Shown in pieces: positions 1 through 7,979 of a stretch of DNA of 13,689 nucleotides. The notes beneath the pieces were generated by a model that had not been told where the DNA came from, did no database searches, and saw only the letters and a list, made by a program, of their open reading frames with translations. The stretch's first letter is position 1; each line of letters starts with the position of its first letter. A program made the position numbers and the translations under genes. The stretch is taken from contig UROR01000049.1 of NCBI GenBank assembly GCA_900549535.1, positions 1 through 13,689 on the forward strand. Direction: 5' to 3'. The DNA is from an uncultured Collinsella sp. GTDB taxonomy: Bacteria; Actinomycetota; Coriobacteriia; Coriobacteriales; Coriobacteriaceae.

Positions 1-523
1 GGTTCCACAGGTGTTCGTCTTCCATCACGCAACGGTTGAGCGGCGTGATAACGCCACCCGGGTCCACACTGTTGGCGATGGCCTGCGGCGCCAGGCGGTT
101 TGCAAGGTTTTTGGTGTAGGCGATAACGCCGCCCTTGCTGGCGGCATAGGCGGGAAACTCCGATCCCGTATGCCCGCTCGCCGACCCCACATTGACCACG
201 GATTTAATAGCCGGCGCCGGCTTGGCGGCAAGCCCCTCCCCCACAAAGGCGTAACGCTCGGTCACGCTGATGGTGCCACACAGGTTGGCGGCGATGTCGT
301 CGGCCGAATCCTGCGTGCCGGCAACGTTCACGATTACCTGGGGTTCAAGGTCGTCTGGAAACGAGTCCGGTTCGCGAACATCAACGATCAGATGGCGGTA
401 GCGCTCGTGTTCGATCGCCGCCGGTAGCAGATCAAAGCCCACGACCTCGTGGCCCTCGTCCAAAAAGCGCTGCACGCACGCGGCTCCGATACCGCCCGAA
501 GCGCCCGTGATCAAAACCCGCAT
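1..523 (-). CDS. Short-chain dehydrogenase/reductase (SDR), C-terminus outside window
   Basis: This is an NAD(P)-dependent oxidoreductase of the SDR family; the substrate cannot be told from sequence. The first 174 residues are present and the gene runs off the left edge. The Rossmann nucleotide-binding motif TGASGGIG is at residues 6-13, the NVAG motif (usually NNAG) at 66-69, the serine region NVGSASG at 111-117, and the catalytic YAASK (Tyr126, Lys130) at 126-130, followed by a DPGGVITPL segment typical of the family. The ATG at 523 is chosen because an AAGGAG site lies seven bases upstream. Only 9 bp separate it from the stop of the transporter gene upstream, and that stop codon abuts this ribosome site, so the two are very probably co-transcribed. 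The family call is secure; a functional link to queuosine metabolism is not shown. Confidence 0.9.
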   Translation of the reverse strand, partial: MRVLITGASGGIGAACVQRFLDEGHEVVGFDLLPAAIEHERYRHLIVDVREPDSFPDDLEPQVIVNVAGTQDSADDIAANLCGTISVTERYAFVGEGLAAKPAPAIKSVVNVGSASGHTGSEFPAYAASKGGVIAYTKNLANRLAPQAIANSVDPGGVITPLNRCVMEDEHLWN

Positions 524-532
524 ACTTGCTCC

Positions 533-1255
533 TTAGGCGGTTGCGTGGCGCTCGAGGTACTCGGCGCCCACGTTCTCGCGCTCCCAGCCGCGCACGACCT
601 TGTAGCCCACGGGGCTCAGGAAGACCTCGCACAGCAGCTCGGCGACGGCACCCGTCAGCGAGCACATAAGGACCTGTACCCAGGTCCAACCAAAGAACGT
701 GTGGCTTACCACAATGGCAAAGACCAGGTTGTCGATAAACTGGCCAACGCCCGTGGACACATAGGAGCGGAAGGCAAAGCTCGCAAAGTTATTCTTTTTG
801 AGCATACGGCCGAGCGACTGGTTGAGCGTGGAGTTAACCACGGCAGAAACGAGCATTGCCAGCGAAGAGCCCAGCACCACGTACCAGGTGCCGCCGATGG
901 TGGCGTTAAGGGCATTGTTGACCTCGATCATGCCCGTATCGTAGTACGCGCCCCACATGCCGGGCGTGAGCGAGCACGCCCAAAAGCACAGGCTCACGGC
1001 AAGGTTGACCGCCAGTGCGAGGATAGAGATTTTGATGGATGCCTTGGCGCCAAAGCGCTTGCAGATCATGTCCTGGCACAAAAACGAAACCCAGCTCACC
1101 ACAAAGCCGCAATCGAGTGCCAGATACGGCAGGCTGATGAGCTCTTTGTTGGCCAGCAGGTTCATCATGATGACGCTCACGAAAAACAGCGAAACCGTTG
1201 CCGCGGGAATGCTCCGCAACAGGACCTTGTAGTCCTCCATGACCTTCTTGATCAT
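533..1255 (-). CDS. yhhQ: VUT family / YhhQ-like queuosine precursor transporter
   Basis: The 240-residue protein is a multi-spanning membrane protein of the VUT (DUF165, YhhQ) family. Characterised members import the queuosine precursors preQ0, preQ1 or queuine for tRNA wobble modification. Supporting sequence: about six hydrophobic segments, the family-like polar motif QDMICKRFGAKAS between helices (residues about 61-73), and a late QFIDNLVFAIV segment matching the conserved Q-x-x-D-x-x-x-F motif. Length fits the family (about 200-240 residues). The ATG at 1255 has an AAAGGAG site six bases upstream. The 156-bp leader holds a stable hairpin with a possible pseudoknot just before the ribosome site (separate entry). 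The downstream dehydrogenase is closely spaced. Which precursor is carried is not determinable here, and some family members were once annotated as generic vitamin transporters. Confidence 0.85.
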   Translation of the reverse strand: MIKKVMEDYKVLLRSIPAATVSLFFVSVIMMNLLANKELISLPYLALDCGFVVSWVSFLCQDMICKRFGAKASIKISILALAVNLAVSLCFWACSLTPGMWGAYYDTGMIEVNNALNATIGGTWYVVLGSSLAMLVSAVVNSTLNQSLGRMLKKNNFASFAFRSYVSTGVGQFIDNLVFAIVVSHTFFGWTWVQVLMCSLTGAVAELLCEVFLSPVGYKVVRGWERENVGAEYLERHATA

Positions 1256-1261
1256 TATGTA

Positions 1262-1311
1262 CTCCTTTGGTTTTAGGTTTAACGAGCAGGATATCGGACC
1301 CGAACTGCTCG
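1262..1311 (-). promoter_or_regulatory. Candidate preQ1-type riboswitch in the transporter leader
   Basis: On the minus strand a perfect 7-bp stem (CGAGCAG at 1311-1305 with CTGCTCG at 1289-1283) encloses a 15-nt loop that starts UUC. Loop bases GGGU (1301-1298) can pair with ACCU (1278-1275) in the A-rich tail, giving an H-type pseudoknot directly before the AAAGGAG ribosome site (1268-1262). This resembles preQ1-I riboswitches in overall plan (stem, UUC-starting loop, A-rich tail containing CUAA, then Shine-Dalgarno) and lies ahead of a queuosine-precursor transporter. The stem is longer and the linker shorter than the usual consensus, so it may be a divergent variant or an unrelated hairpin. 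There is no U-run after the stem, so a terminator is unlikely. Confidence 0.33.
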
Positions 1312-1411
1312 GACGCCCCGGTCTTGAGACGACGGTGGGTATGATAGCCGCTCACACGGCATCAGGCAAGCAAACGGCGCGGCAGCCCCGCAGGACCACC
1401 GCGGCGATGCG

Positions 1412-3025
<1,614 letters not shown>

Positions 3026-3072
3026 GCGGATCCTTTCTTGCATTGAGTGCATTACGTCGTTGTAACCGTACT

Positions 3073-3078
3073 ATTGTA
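3073..3078 (-). promoter_or_regulatory. Possible -10 element of the prfC promoter
   Basis: The minus strand reads TACAAT inside CTACAATA, about 48 bases before the prfC start codon. The same CTACAATA string occurs about 40 bases ahead of the CLC gene, which supports a -10 role. No convincing -35 hexamer is seen at the usual 16-18 bp spacing. Confidence 0.35.
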
Positions 3079-3162
3079 GCCGCGAAATCCCGCTCTAGGG
3101 CACCTATCAGGACAAATTCATCAGTTGGGACCTGGGCAGCCGGCCCAATCCGTATTTACCTC

Positions 3163-3192
3163 TTGCAGAACTGTGCATAGTGTATATATACT
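3163..3192 (+). promoter_or_regulatory. Likely promoter of the GntR-ABC operon
   Basis: TTGCAG (3163-3168) matches the -35 consensus TTGACA at four of six positions, and TATACT (3187-3192) or the overlapping TATATA (3185-3190) matches the -10 at 18- or 16-bp spacing. The operator arm described next overlaps the -10 element. The GTG start of the repressor gene follows about 50 bases later. Confidence 0.5.
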
Positions 3193-3213
3193 GTGCTTAC
3201 CGGTTATATACAC
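3180..3213 (+). promoter_or_regulatory. Inverted-repeat operator, probably bound by the YtrA-type repressor
   Basis: GTGTATATA (3180-3188) and TATATACAC (3205-3213) are a perfect 9-bp inverted repeat with a 16-bp spacer. The left arm overlaps the predicted -10 region. GntR/YtrA-family proteins bind such repeats as dimers, and the half-site resembles the AGTGTA half-site I recall for Bacillus subtilis YtrA; that similarity is from memory and the spacing differs. A second, imperfect palindrome (16 of 20 positions) is centred on the TATATA just after the left arm. Confidence 0.55.
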
Positions 3214-3240
3214 GTGTAGCCCAACAGCTAAGGAGCCGCT

Positions 3241-3621
3241 GTGGACATCATCCTATCCAATTCGAGCGACAAGCCCATCTATGAGCAGATATCCTCGCAG
3301 GTCAAAGCTCAGATCCTTTCGGGCACGCTCGCTACGGGAGCCAAACTCCCCAGCATCCGTGCACTCGCGAGCGATCTTGGCGTGAGCGTCATCACCACCA
3401 AGCGCGCCTACGCCGACCTGGAGCAGCTCGGGTTTATCTGCACCGTGCAGGGCAAGGGCTGCTTTGTCGCCGAGGGCAACCAGGAACTCTTGCGCGAAAA
3501 CCAGCTCTGCCATATCGAAGAGCTGCTTGCGAAAGCGGCGAGCCAAGCCGAAACCCTGGGTGTCACACGCGACAAGCTGCACGAAATGCTCGACCTGGTA
3601 GCCCCCGAAACCATGCAGTAG
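3241..3621 (+). CDS. GntR family transcriptional repressor, YtrA subfamily
   Basis: This 126-residue protein is a compact GntR regulator. An N-terminal winged helix (about residues 11-78) shows the YtrA-type pattern: PIYEQI, GAKLPSIRALASDLGVS (recognition helix region), TTKRAYADLEQLGF and the wing GKGCFVA. A short helical C-terminal tail of about 45 residues serves for dimerisation in place of a large ligand-binding domain, as is usual for YtrA. The start is GTG at 3241, with AAGGAG ending five bases upstream. It is the first gene of an operon with an ABC ATPase and an ABC-2 permease, the classic YtrA layout, so it most likely represses its own operon through the inverted repeat in the promoter. 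In known cases such operons respond to cell-envelope antibiotics; the inducer here is unknown. Confidence 0.9.
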   Translation: MDIILSNSSDKPIYEQISSQVKAQILSGTLATGAKLPSIRALASDLGVSVITTKRAYADLEQLGFICTVQGKGCFVAEGNQELLRENQLCHIEELLAKAASQAETLGVTRDKLHEMLDLVAPETMQ

Positions 3622-3644
3622 CCATCTGCAAGAAAGGCTATGCC

Positions 3645-4526
3645 ATGCAAAACCTTTTAGAACTCAAAGGCATCTCACGCCGTGTGAGCGACCGCTTTTC
3701 ACTACGCGACGTCGCGGTCGCTGTGGAGCCCGGCCAGATCGTTGGCTTTGTAGGCGCAAACGGCGCCGGCAAAACAACGACGATTCGAGCCGCTCTCGGG
3801 CTCATACAGCTTGATGCCGGCGAGGTGCACCTGTTTGGGCAGCGCTGTGGCGCCGACGCGCCCGATGAGTCGCAACGCCATCTACGCTCCCGCGTCGGTC
3901 TTGTCCTGGACACGTGCCCCTTCCCCTCCACGCTCAAGGTGGGCCAGATCGAGGCGCTCGTAGGCCCGGCGCACCCCACGTGGGACCGCGAAACGTTCGC
4001 CGGATTCATCAACCGATTTGGCCTCGATCCCAAGACAAAGGTCAAGGACCTCTCCCGCGGCATGGGCATGAAACTGCAGCTTGCCTGTGCACTCAGCCAC
4101 AATGCCAAGCTGCTCGTTTTGGACGAAGCCACCGCGGGCCTCGATCCCATGGCACGCGAGGAACTGCTTGATGAGCTGCTTGCCTTTGTCGCCGACGGCC
4201 AGCACAGTGTGCTGCTCTCGAGCCACATTACGTCCGACCTCGATCGCACCGCTGATCGCGTCATCTGCATCGATAATGGCTCGATTATTTTTGACCTGCC
4301 GCGCGAGGACATTACCGACCGCGCCGGCATCGCCCACTGCACCCAATCGCAGGCTGCCGAGCTTATGGCTTGCGTCGAAGGCGCCCGTGCCGCCCACCAC
4401 GCCTATAGCGTGGACGTGCTCGTGCCCAACCGTTGCGAAACGCTCGAGGCCTTTCCCGAGATTCCCTGCGATCGGGCAACCATTGATGACTACCTGCGCC
4501 TCACGCTGAAAGGGGCTTCGAAATGA
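3645..4526 (+). CDS. ABC transporter ATP-binding protein, YtrB/BcrA-like
   Basis: The 293-residue cytoplasmic ATPase would power the membrane partner encoded next. Walker A GANGAGKTT is at 37-45, the signature LSRGM at 136-140, Walker B LLVLDE at 156-161, the D-loop GLD at 165-167 and the switch histidine in SSHI at 194. The Q-loop position reads VLDTCPF (87-93), with no glutamine, a departure also common in YtrB/BcrA-type ATPases. The C-terminal 70 or so residues after the nucleotide-binding domain are an accessory region of unknown role. ATG 3645 follows an AAAGG site, and an out-of-frame ATG at 3640 is ignored. The gene starts 23 bp after the repressor stop and overlaps the permease start by ATGA, so it is translationally coupled. 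Confidence 0.93.
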   Translation: MQNLLELKGISRRVSDRFSLRDVAVAVEPGQIVGFVGANGAGKTTTIRAALGLIQLDAGEVHLFGQRCGADAPDESQRHLRSRVGLVLDTCPFPSTLKVGQIEALVGPAHPTWDRETFAGFINRFGLDPKTKVKDLSRGMGMKLQLACALSHNAKLLVLDEATAGLDPMAREELLDELLAFVADGQHSVLLSSHITSDLDRTADRVICIDNGSIIFDLPREDITDRAGIAHCTQSQAAELMACVEGARAAHHAYSVDVLVPNRCETLEAFPEIPCDRATIDDYLRLTLKGASK

Positions 4527-5221
4527 AACGCGCCTTTATGTCCGAGCTCGCCATCGCTCGTTCGCTTATCCCGAGCATTGCAGGAGTCGGCCTGTTCATC
4601 TTCGTCGTGCTGACGCTCGCCAACGCGTCGGATGGCGATTCCGGTATGAGCGCCGGCGCCTGCGCCGTTAGTGCCATGTCACCCATCATATTCATGAACT
4701 CACTGGCCGGTTTCGACAATCAAAACGGTTGGGAGCGCTATCGCGCAACGCTGCCTCTCTCGCGTAAAGACATCATCTGCGCACGCTACCTGAGCATCAT
4801 TGTCTTCTCGGCTGTCATGGCGTGCGCCGCCGCGCTTCTGAGCATCGTCTCCTTCCCGCTCTTCAACAGCGCGGGTATCCCGTTGACGGGACAGATTGTC
4901 TTTGAGATTGCAATAGCCTCGGCAGCATCGATGCTCATCTCCCTCATGATGGTGTTTTTGGCGCAGCCGCTGTTCTTTCGATTTGGACACATGGAGGCGC
5001 TGCGCCTATCCGTTGGCCTGTTTGCCCTGCTTGGCTGCGGCACCATGGCCACGCTGAGCTCCTCCAACCCCATCAGCAACTGGCTCATGTCGATTGTCGG
5101 AGCGAATCCCGACCCTGCCGTTCTGGGCTGTCTGTGTGCAGGCATCGCCGCACTTGCCCTCGCGCTATGTGCAATCAGCTGCACCGTCAGCACCAAGGTT
5201 TATCGAGTACGCGATCTGTAG
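4523..5221 (+). CDS. ABC-2 type transporter permease
   Basis: The 232-residue integral membrane protein has about six transmembrane helices (near residues 15-35, 45-62, 88-113, 123-150, 160-180 and 199-222). The stretch FDNQNGWERYRATLPLSRKD (64-83), followed by ARYL, is characteristic of the ABC-2 permease group that pairs with YtrB-like ATPases. The ATG overlaps the stop codon of the ATPase gene (ATGA), pointing to a fixed stoichiometry. The likely complex is two ATPases with two permeases. Direction and substrate are unknown; export or envelope-stress protection is the usual suggestion for this operon type. About 90 bp separate its end from the convergent CLC gene, and I see no clear terminator there. 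Confidence 0.88.
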   Translation: MKRAFMSELAIARSLIPSIAGVGLFIFVVLTLANASDGDSGMSAGACAVSAMSPIIFMNSLAGFDNQNGWERYRATLPLSRKDIICARYLSIIVFSAVMACAAALLSIVSFPLFNSAGIPLTGQIVFEIAIASAASMLISLMMVFLAQPLFFRFGHMEALRLSVGLFALLGCGTMATLSSSNPISNWLMSIVGANPDPAVLGCLCAGIAALALALCAISCTVSTKVYRVRDL

Positions 5222-5309
5222 CCACGCGAGCCTCAATCCACAAAGGGCGCGATCGTCCCCTCCCCGCAAATCCGTGGCAAACGGCATGTCCCCGTCGTGC
5301 GCCACCGTG

Positions 5310-6614
5310 CTACTTGCGCAGCGGCTTGGGCAGTGGAATGCCGGCGGCGATGACGGCCGCGATGATCATGCAGACGATACCCTTGAGTGGGAAGCACATG
5401 AGCAGCAGGCCCACAACCATAACAGGCTGGTGCATAACGGCGCCCATCGTCGATGCCGTGCAGACGGCGACGCAAAAGACCGGATCTGCGCCGGTGAGGA
5501 TGGCAAGGCCGTAGCCCAGGCTTACGCCCGAGAAGATAACGGGGAAGAAGTGGCCGCCGCGCCAACCCATGTTGATAAGAGCTGGGGTCAACATGGCCTT
5601 AACAAGACCGGTCGCGATAAGCACGCCAGCGGGAATGGTCAGGTAGGTTTCCATGAGCACGTCGGCCTGGGTCTCGCCGGCAAACATGGTGTACGGCAGG
5701 ACCGTGCCGCAGATGGCGAGCGCCAGACCGGCCAGCATGGCTTTGACGACAGGACGCTCCCCTATTGCATGAGACAGCGCCTCGCTTGCGTGCTCGGAGA
5801 CAAAGTACAGCCAGCCGCAAACGGTGCCGACCAACGCCAACGGAATGAGCCAGGCAAGTTCCAAGTTGCCCACCTCGGCGGACTCGAACCTGGGCATGCC
5901 CATGCCGCCGCCCACAAGCTGGCCAAGCAGCAGGTAGGTGCCCAGACCGCCGGCAATCGCGATGCCATAGACCACGGTCTTTTGCACCTTGGGCAGCTTG
6001 ATGGTGATCTCGCCGGACGCGGACTCATCGTCGGCGTCTTCGCCCTGGCCGTCGGCGCTACCGGCAAGCGGCGCCACAAAGCCAAAGACGGGCGCGGTAA
6101 AGAGCGCCGTCAGGGCAGCCTGGGTACCCAGCAGCGTGAGCTCCCTAAACTCGGCGCCAAAGCGACGCATGCGGTCGCCGACCCAGCTGCACAGACCGGC
6201 GATAACGCCGGTCAGGCCGGCCTCCGGTCCAATGCTTCCGCCAAACAGCAGCGGCAGCAACGCCGCGAGCGAAAGCTTGCCCAGGTTGTCGTACGGGTAG
6301 CGCCCGTCTTGCTTAACCTTAGCCATCACCTGGTTGAGGTCATCGGTCTTGGTGCCTGTCATCTTCTCGTACAGACCGATTAACAGACCGCCCAGCAAGC
6401 AGACAAAAAATGGGTACGGCAGAAAGCCAAACGGGCCACTGGCAAGCTCGGGCGAAGCGACGCCCAGCGCGTGCGGAATCTCGGTCCATAGATAGTCGAT
6501 GCCGTGCTCCATCGCGAAAAAGAACAGCCAGACCGCGGCACCTGCGAACGCACCGGTCACGGCAACGCTAACTAAAAACAGCGCGCGGTTTGTGGGTTTG
6601 GCAAGGTTATCCAT
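5310..6614 (-). CDS. CLC-family chloride channel/transporter with atypical gate motif
   Basis: The 434-residue membrane protein has the CLC repeat pattern of many tilted helices. The stretch LLFGGSIGPEAGL (122-134) corresponds to the GREGP ion-pathway motif, AALTALFTAPVFGFV (166-180) to the following Pro-containing helix, and GGHFFP (353-358) to GGxFxP. In this alignment the gating glutamate of CLC exchangers is replaced by Ile128, while a glutamate follows the proline (Glu131). A hydrophilic acidic loop (about 185-205, rich in Asp and Glu) is inserted mid-protein. No C-terminal CBS domains are present. The ATG at 6614 follows a strong GGGAGGA site. The gene is probably monocistronic, with a possible -10 at 6654-6659. 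Whether it is a channel or an exchanger, and for which anion, cannot be settled by eye. Confidence 0.85.
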   Translation of the reverse strand: MDNLAKPTNRALFLVSVAVTGAFAGAAVWLFFFAMEHGIDYLWTEIPHALGVASPELASGPFGFLPYPFFVCLLGGLLIGLYEKMTGTKTDDLNQVMAKVKQDGRYPYDNLGKLSLAALLPLLFGGSIGPEAGLTGVIAGLCSWVGDRMRRFGAEFRELTLLGTQAALTALFTAPVFGFVAPLAGSADGQGEDADDESASGEITIKLPKVQKTVVYGIAIAGGLGTYLLLGQLVGGGMGMPRFESAEVGNLELAWLIPLALVGTVCGWLYFVSEHASEALSHAIGERPVVKAMLAGLALAICGTVLPYTMFAGETQADVLMETYLTIPAGVLIATGLVKAMLTPALINMGWRGGHFFPVIFSGVSLGYGLAILTGADPVFCVAVCTASTMGAVMHQPVMVVGLLLMCFPLKGIVCMIIAAVIAAGIPLPKPLRK

Positions 6615-6653
6615 CGGGTCCTCCCGCGGTCAAAGTCGACATAGTTACGTTTT

Positions 6654-6659
6654 ATTGTA
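6654..6659 (-). promoter_or_regulatory. Possible -10 element of the CLC gene promoter
   Basis: The minus strand reads TACAAT within CTACAATA, 40 bases before the CLC start codon and identical in eight bases to the element ahead of prfC. A good -35 hexamer is not evident. The surrounding 125-bp gap (6615-6739) otherwise holds only weak GC-rich hairpins after the LOG gene stop. Confidence 0.35.
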
Positions 6660-6739
6660 GAGCGAGCGTTGCCCGAACGAGCCAACCACCTGCGCCGCAA
6701 ACGGCACCATTGGGAGCCATAGTGGGGCAGGCTCAAGAC

Positions 6740-7273
6740 TTATCCGTTGATAATCGAGGCAATCTCGCGCAAATCGTCGGCAAAGTAGATGCCGTGCTGG
6801 CGCCTCGGGCTCGAAAGCCCCTTATCAATCATGTGCCCGAGCAACGCCTTGAGGTCGTTGTAGTAACCGTCCAGGTTATACAGGATGCACGGAGAGCTCA
6901 GGTGCCCCAACGACACCGCGGACATAACCTCGGCAATCTCCTCGAGCGTGCCCGTGCCGCCCGGAAATGCGATGAACGCATCGCCGAGCTCGATCATCTT
7001 GGCTTTGCGCTCGGCCATATCGCTCGTCACGATAAGGTCGTCGATACCGTCATGTTGAAACTCGGCCTCGATAAAAAAGCTCGGCTCAACACCCGTCACG
7101 TGTCCACCCGCCTCGAGTACGCTATCGGCTAGCGCACCCATCAGTCCCGATTTGGACCCGCCGTATACGAGCGCGTGTCCGTTGGCGCCAATCCAATTGC
7201 CCAGCTCCTGTACCGCGGGCAGAAACGCCGGGTCGTTGCCGACGCTCGCGCCCAGGTACACCGTGATGTTCAT
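6740..7273 (-). CDS. LOG family nucleotide 5'-monophosphate phosphoribohydrolase (TIGR00730 type)
   Basis: The 177-residue Rossmann-fold protein belongs to the LOG family, often misnamed lysine decarboxylase. Characterised members hydrolyse N6-modified adenosine monophosphates or other nucleoside monophosphates to base and ribose 5-phosphate. The diagnostic PGGTGTLEE motif is at 104-112, with MAERK (86-90) and a GGSKSGLMG phosphate loop (38-46, usually GGG) ahead of it. The ATG at 7273 is chosen because GAGGGGG sits seven bases upstream; a TTG two codons earlier would lie directly on that ribosome site. The K+ channel gene ends 36 bp upstream on the same strand, so the two probably form an operon. 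The actual substrate is unknown. Confidence 0.88.
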   Translation of the reverse strand: MNITVYLGASVGNDPAFLPAVQELGNWIGANGHALVYGGSKSGLMGALADSVLEAGGHVTGVEPSFFIEAEFQHDGIDDLIVTSDMAERKAKMIELGDAFIAFPGGTGTLEEIAEVMSAVSLGHLSSPCILYNLDGYYNDLKALLGHMIDKGLSSPRRQHGIYFADDLREIASIING

Positions 7274-7309
7274 ATGCAATCCCCCTCGTCGTGACGCGCG
7301 GCACCCGTT

Positions 7310-7735
7310 CTATCGTTGCCGGCGACGGTATTCGCGCACGCGGCGCGACAAATCGGCGAGCTCATCGCGGTCGAGTTCTTCCAAATGCTCAAGATCGTCC
7401 ATAAAGCGCGCCATGGTGTCCTTTTGGCGCAGCTTGATGAGCGTATTGCAGTAGTTCACCGCCACGCCCGTAAGCATGGCGATATAGAAGATACTGATGA
7501 CGCTTAGGATGACGGTAATGCCGCGGGCAACCGGTGTCTCGGCCGGAATGTCGCCAAAGCCGATCGTCGAGACCGTCTCAAAGCTAAACCACAGGCCATC
7601 GCCAAACGTAAGGGTCGTGGGCTCGGACAGCCAGACGGCCGTCGAGCACAGCAGATAGAAGACGAGGAACAGCTCCGTAATGCGCACGAAGCCCGCCTGG
7701 CGCAGTACGTCAGCAAGTGTCCTGAGCTTTTTCAT
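7310..7735 (-). CDS. Two-transmembrane potassium channel (Ion_trans_2 family)
   Basis: The protein has 141 residues: a short cytoplasmic N-terminus, a first helix at about 20-37, a pore helix and selectivity filter TIGFGD (57-62), a second helix at about 70-95, then a charged, probably helical cytoplasmic tail rich in Arg, Glu and Asp. TIGFGD is the K+ filter signature. There is no RCK/TrkA-N regulatory domain, so it resembles a minimal KcsA-like pore that assembles as a tetramer. The ATG at 7735 has an AAGGGG site about five bases upstream; an in-frame ATG at 7798 would add 21 residues without hydrophobic or conserved character and is rejected. It lies upstream of, and probably in one transcript with, the LOG-family gene. 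Confidence 0.88.
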   Translation of the reverse strand: MKKLRTLADVLRQAGFVRITELFLVFYLLCSTAVWLSEPTTLTFGDGLWFSFETVSTIGFGDIPAETPVARGITVILSVISIFYIAMLTGVAVNYCNTLIKLRQKDTMARFMDDLEHLEELDRDELADLSRRVREYRRRQR

Positions 7736-7802
7736 CGCGACCCCTTCCACGGACAACCAATCACGTTCGCTCGGTATTGTCCCACGCCTCCCCCGCAAAC
7801 GA

Positions 7803-7887
7803 AACTAGTCGTTTGGGACGTTCTTAAATGACTAGTCAAACAAGAACGTCCCCAATGACTAGTCGTTTAAGAACGTCCCCAATGACT
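7803..7887. repeat. Intergenic repeat: two direct and one inverted copy of a unit of about 27 bp, hairpin-forming
   Basis: AAGAACGTCCCCAATGACT occurs at 7842-7860 and again, exactly, at 7869-7887 (27-bp period). An inverted copy lies at 7804-7825. Arms 7804-7825 and 7842-7863 are complementary at 20 of 22 positions (one further G-T pair), around a 16-nt loop. ACTAGT palindromes sit at 7804, 7831 and 7858, exactly 27 bp apart. The element occupies the middle of the 244-bp gap (7736-7979) between the divergent K+ channel and kinase genes. It encodes nothing. It looks like a dispersed repeat, but I cannot count other copies from one window. Confidence 0.85.
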
Positions 7888-7979
7888 GCCGAGCGGGACC
7901 GTTTAGCGGTGCAGCTGCCGACTGGGCAGGCTGAGCTGGTATCCTTATGCGGTAATGTCTCGATTCGTTAGGATTGCAT

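Noticed and set aside
449..1276. Plus-strand open frame of 275 codons opposite the transporter
   Set aside because: It is a shadow of the VUT family gene, whose membrane topology and ribosome site are clear on the minus strand.
1370..1411. Intrinsic terminator after prfC
   Set aside because: The GCGG/CCGC hairpin on the minus strand contains two wobble pairs, has a 10-nt loop and is not followed by a U-run, so it is too weak to annotate.
5222..5309. Terminator between the convergent permease and CLC genes
   Set aside because: Only short imperfect complementarities (such as GTGGC/GCCAC) are present, with no U-tract on either strand.
5094..6383. Plus-strand open frame of 429 codons overlapping the permease end and the CLC gene
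   Set aside because: It is mostly antisense to the CLC gene, has no recognisable domain or ribosome site, and is rich in Gln, His, Gly and Arg as typical antisense translations are.
7803..7887. CRISPR array
   Set aside because: The 27-bp period comes from contiguous repeat units with an inverted copy. There are no unique spacers and no cas genes.
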